DNA of 8,636 nucleotides from Croceicoccus sp. (GTDB lineage: Bacteria > Pseudomonadota > Alphaproteobacteria > Sphingomonadales > Sphingomonadaceae): positions 1 through 8,636 of the forward strand of contig JAPYSD010000117.1 in assembly GCA_029936705.1 (NCBI GenBank), read 5' to 3'. Shown here piece after piece: positions 7,342-8,636 of the stretch. Numbering within the stretch: position 1 is the stretch's first letter; every line of letters starts with the position of its first letter. The translations under genes and the position numbers were made by a program. The notes below the pieces were generated by a model. It did no database searches and was not told the DNA's origin. It was given only the letters and a program-made list of their open reading frames with translations.

Positions 7342-7718
7342 TGCTTGCTCGGAGGGTCCCTCCTGCTGAGGCGTATCGACAGATCGAGTTCGAGGCGCGG
7401 GTGCATGGTGCAACGCGGCAGGAGCTCGTGGCGATTTGCTTCGAGCAGCTGATCGGATCGCTTGGCACGGCGATCTACGCGAAGCGGACGGATCACCCGT
7501 ATCTCTCGAGCCGTTCGCTTTCCCGCGCTGTATCGAGCCTTCTCGCCTTGGAAATGGGTATCTCCGGCGACGACGCGGTGGCCGATGCCATGCGGGATCT
7601 CTATTCTCGTGCGCGCAATGCAATCATTGGCTGCGCCGTCGATTTCGATGAGAAGGTGCTGCAGGATATTAGGCGGGACTTCGTCGATATCTGGAAGGCG
7701 ATGAGGGGTCAGATCTAG
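7341..7718 (+). CDS. fliS: Flagellin export chaperone FliS
   Basis: FliS binds the C-terminal helix of newly made flagellin, keeps it from polymerising in the cytoplasm and delivers it to the export gate. The 125 residues fit the family size and its mostly helical make-up. The N-terminal AEAYRQIEFEARVHGATRQE corresponds to the conserved YxxxxxxTA block that covers the flagellin-binding groove. It is followed by LVAICFEQLIGSLGTAIYA, matching the family's second helix. The rest is more divergent, with ALEMGISGDDAVADAMRDLY and a C-terminal DFVDIWKAM. The start codon overlaps the fliD stop (TGATG), and the fliD-fliS pairing is a standard order, which supports the call despite the divergence. It is the last gene of the + strand unit; the flagellin gene it serves is outside the window. 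Confidence 0.9.
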   Translation: MLARRVPPAEAYRQIEFEARVHGATRQELVAICFEQLIGSLGTAIYAKRTDHPYLSSRSLSRAVSSLLALEMGISGDDAVADAMRDLYSRARNAIIGCAVDFDEKVLQDIRRDFVDIWKAMRGQI

Positions 7719-7719
7719 A

Positions 7720-7742
7720 TGCCGAACGAGGGGCGTTCGGTA
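7720..7742 (+). terminator. Hairpin directly after fliS, probable end of the flagellar transcript
   Basis: CCGAACG (7722-7728) and CGTTCGG (7734-7740) form a perfect 7-base stem with the loop AGGGG. A G-U and a T-A pair at the base could extend it to 9. It begins 1 base after the fliS stop, where the gene direction changes. The sequence after it (GTTCTGACC) has no T run, so it is not a classic intrinsic terminator; it could also protect the mRNA 3' end. The following 140 bases, up to the end of the converging gene, show no coding or RNA feature that I recognise. Confidence 0.45.
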
Positions 7743-7884
7743 GTTCTGACCCACTCTCAAATCTGGCCAGCATTTAGAAGTGCAGCGTGAACTCGGCGCA
7801 CATTCTTCTTGCCGCACCGGTCGCTTGGTCATGCCGCACTTTGATGCGCAGCAGGCTTCCCAGATCCGCGAACCTGTCGCCTAC

Positions 7885-8154
7885 TTATTCGAGCGGTCTA
7901 CCTTGCTGAAGCATCGTGATGCCGGCGGTCAGAATAGCGCCGGATTCTGCGCGCATACCGTCGGATTGATGCTGATAGAGGTCGGACTTCTCGCAGATGT
8001 CTGCAGGCAGGGATGACACGGGTGCTTCGAGCAACTGCTTCATCAAAGTAGTTGCTGCATCGTTCTGATTTTCACGCTGCTCGATGGTGTCGGCGTGAGC
8101 AAGAGCCGGACTAAGGGCGATAGCAAGTGCCATCGGTATCGCTAGGTGCTTCAT
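7885..8154 (-). CDS. Small exported protein of unknown function
   Basis: I do not recognise this family. The 89 residues begin with a clear Sec signal peptide: MKH, a hydrophobic core (LAIPMALAIALSPAL), and ALAHA before D22 as a likely signal peptidase I site. The mature protein would be about 68 residues, polar, mostly predicted helical, with a single Cys at 54 (ADICEKSDL). It would act in the periplasm or outside the cell. The frame stays open upstream to an ATG at 8203-8205, but that start would place 17 atypical residues before the signal peptide, so ATG 8152-8154 is preferred. The ribosome binding site is weak (GAGA about 12 bases upstream). The gene converges on fliS and is probably transcribed alone. 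The signal peptide and normal codon use argue for a real gene, but no homology could be checked. Confidence 0.65.
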   Translation of the reverse strand: MKHLAIPMALAIALSPALAHADTIEQRENQNDAATTLMKQLLEAPVSSLPADICEKSDLYQHQSDGMRAESGAILTAGITMLQQGRPLE

Positions 8155-8188
8155 CAATGTTTCTGTTCTCAGGGTTGGCAGCATCGAA

Positions 8189-8204
8189 AGCATGAGATGG
8201 CCCA
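8189..8204 (-). promoter_or_regulatory. Candidate sigma-54-type (-24/-12) promoter before the small exported protein
   Basis: Read on the - strand, the sequence is TGGGCCATCTCATGCT. It keeps the GG and GC doublets with exactly 10 bases between them and matches 8 of the 11 informative positions of the consensus TGGCAC-N5-TTGCW, but lacks the CA of the -24 box. The GC doublet lies about 36 bases before the start codon, a sensible distance. A match of this quality can occur by chance, and no activator site was identified. Confidence 0.22.
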
Positions 8205-8259
8205 ACCTATTGCAAGGTGTCTTGGACTGCTCTCAGGCCTGTCATCATATGAGGAAGCT

Positions 8260-8287
8260 ATGGGGCGGGCATTATCGCCTGCCCCAT
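8260..8287 (-). terminator. GC-rich hairpin downstream of the Ltp-repeat gene
   Basis: ATGGGGCGGGC (8260-8270) and GCCTGCCCCAT (8277-8287) pair over 11 positions around a 6-base loop. One position is a G-U pair in the + strand RNA and an A-C mismatch in the - strand RNA. It begins 15 bases beyond the stop of the - strand gene at 8302. The following - strand sequence (AGCTTCCTCATATG) is only weakly T-rich. It is the best candidate for the 3' end of that gene and would insulate the small exported gene beyond it. Confidence 0.5.
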
Positions 8288-8301
8288 GAGCCTTGTAGCT
8301 G

Positions 8302-8636
8302 TTAGCAAGCGCCAGCTTGCTGGGCACCGTACTGAGCCTGACTGCGGGTGTATCGTTCGCCGGCACTCGAGGAGAGTTGCTCGATGAGGCCGTTGCAGGA
8401 GAATCCCGTCATCTGGAGATATTGCTGCGCGGAGCGAGCTGCATGCTCATTCCAATTCTCGTTGAGGCTGTCCACCGCGGCAGTCGCGTCTGACCGGTTG
8501 TAGCCATCCCCGTATGGTGAGGAGAGCTGTTCGATCAGACCTTCACGTGAAAAGCCAGTCATCCCGAGATATTGGCGAGCCGAACGAACGGCGTTGAGTT
8601 GAGGACCCGTAAGCGAAGGTCCGGCCGGCTCTGGTT
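8302..8636 (-). CDS. Ltp-family repeat protein, probable surface or secreted lipoprotein (N-terminal part outside window)
   Basis: The frame is open from the right edge and ends with TAA at 8302-8304, giving 110 visible residues. They form two tandem copies of about 47 residues of the Ltp (host cell surface-exposed lipoprotein) repeat. Each reads A-x-RSA-x-QYL-x-MTGFS followed by GLIEQLSS and then a YxRS segment. This motif is known from lipoproteins of Gram-positive bacteria and from the superinfection-exclusion lipoprotein of a Streptococcus thermophilus phage, and it also occurs in hypothetical proteins of other bacteria. A signal peptide or lipobox would lie beyond the window and cannot be seen, nor can additional repeats. 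Two Cys are present: residue 80 of the visible part, where the first copy has Arg, and the last residue (110). The role here is unknown; cell-envelope location is inferred from the family. Confidence 0.75.
   Translation of the reverse strand, partial: PEPAGPSLTGPQLNAVRSARQYLGMTGFSREGLIEQLSSPYGDGYNRSDATAAVDSLNENWNEHAARSAQQYLQMTGFSCNGLIEQLSSSAGERYTRSQAQYGAQQAGAC
8314..8454 (-). repeat. Ltp repeat, copy 2 (coding)
   Basis: Visible residues 61-107. It repeats AARSAQQYLQMTGFS and GLIEQLSS, then diverges (SAGERYTRSQAQYG) and ends with a short tail carrying a terminal Cys. The copies agree at roughly half of their positions, most strongly over the GLIEQLSS core. Confidence 0.75.
8461..8601 (-). repeat. 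Ltp repeat, copy 1 (coding)
   Basis: Visible residues 12-58 of the partial protein. The core is AVRSARQYLGMTGFS, then GLIEQLSSPYGDGYNRSDA, closest to the usual Ltp consensus, including the closing AVDSLN segment and the WNE that starts the next copy. Confidence 0.75.

Noticed and set aside
6616..7832. Long - strand open frames (335 and 185 codons) opposite fliD and fliS
   Set aside because: They are shadows of the GC-rich coding strand: Arg- and His-rich composition, no domains, and they cover genes that are clearly FliD and FliS.
7840..7884. A terminator for the small exported gene to the left of its stop
   Set aside because: Only a 4-base pairing (CAGG with CCTG) around a large loop was found, with no T run; too weak to report.
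7780..8016. A + strand open frame with a GTG start (78 codons) between fliS and the small exported gene
   Set aside because: It has no ribosome binding site and no recognisable motif, and it runs antisense through the exported gene, whose signal peptide makes the - strand the better choice.
8155..8205. Upstream ATG (8203-8205) as the start of the small exported protein
   Set aside because: It would put 17 residues before an otherwise normal signal peptide start (MKH), and would also cover part of the likely promoter region.
8234..8252. Short palindromes CAGGCCTG and TCATATGA in the gap before the small exported gene
   Set aside because: They are only 8 bases each and not repeated; palindromes of this size are expected by chance, and I see no known operator match.

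Overview
The window holds the downstream part of a compact flagellar gene cluster, followed by two unrelated genes on the opposite strand. Base composition is GC-rich (roughly 60% by eye). A FliM with no CheY-binding N-terminus, a FliN reduced to its SpoA domain and the signal peptide-bearing small proteins suggest an alphaproteobacterium, perhaps of the Sphingomonadales. That placement is an inference and no marker gene confirms it.

Bases 1-7718 carry eleven genes, all on the + strand: fliK (3' part), fliL, fliM, fliN, fliO, fliP, fliQ, fliR, flhB, fliD and fliS. Gaps are at most 44 bases and six of the ten junctions are gaps of 5 bases or less, or overlaps. The overlaps at fliO-fliP (4 bases), fliP-fliQ (1), fliQ-fliR (4), fliR-flhB (4) and fliD-fliS (1) indicate translational coupling in one transcript. 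The products cover hook-length control (FliK), the stator-associated protein (FliL), the C-ring switch (FliM, FliN), the export gate with its assembly factor (FliO; FliP, FliQ, FliR, FlhB), and the filament cap with the flagellin chaperone (FliD, FliS). No flhA, flagellin, motor or chemotaxis gene lies inside the window.

A hairpin directly follows fliS and probably marks the end of the flagellar unit. Bases 7885-8154 (- strand) encode a short, unrecognised exported protein of 89 residues. A weak -24/-12-like sequence lies in front of it. A second hairpin (8260-8287) separates it from the 3' part of a - strand gene that runs off the right edge and carries two tandem Ltp-type repeats, known from surface lipoproteins and from a phage superinfection-exclusion protein.

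The flagellar part is conventional. The points most worth checking are the FliM without a recognisable CheY-phosphate docking peptide, the small exported orphan with its possible sigma-54 promoter, and the Ltp-repeat protein. I see no strong evidence of a new multi-gene system, CRISPR array, insertion sequence, tRNA or rRNA.
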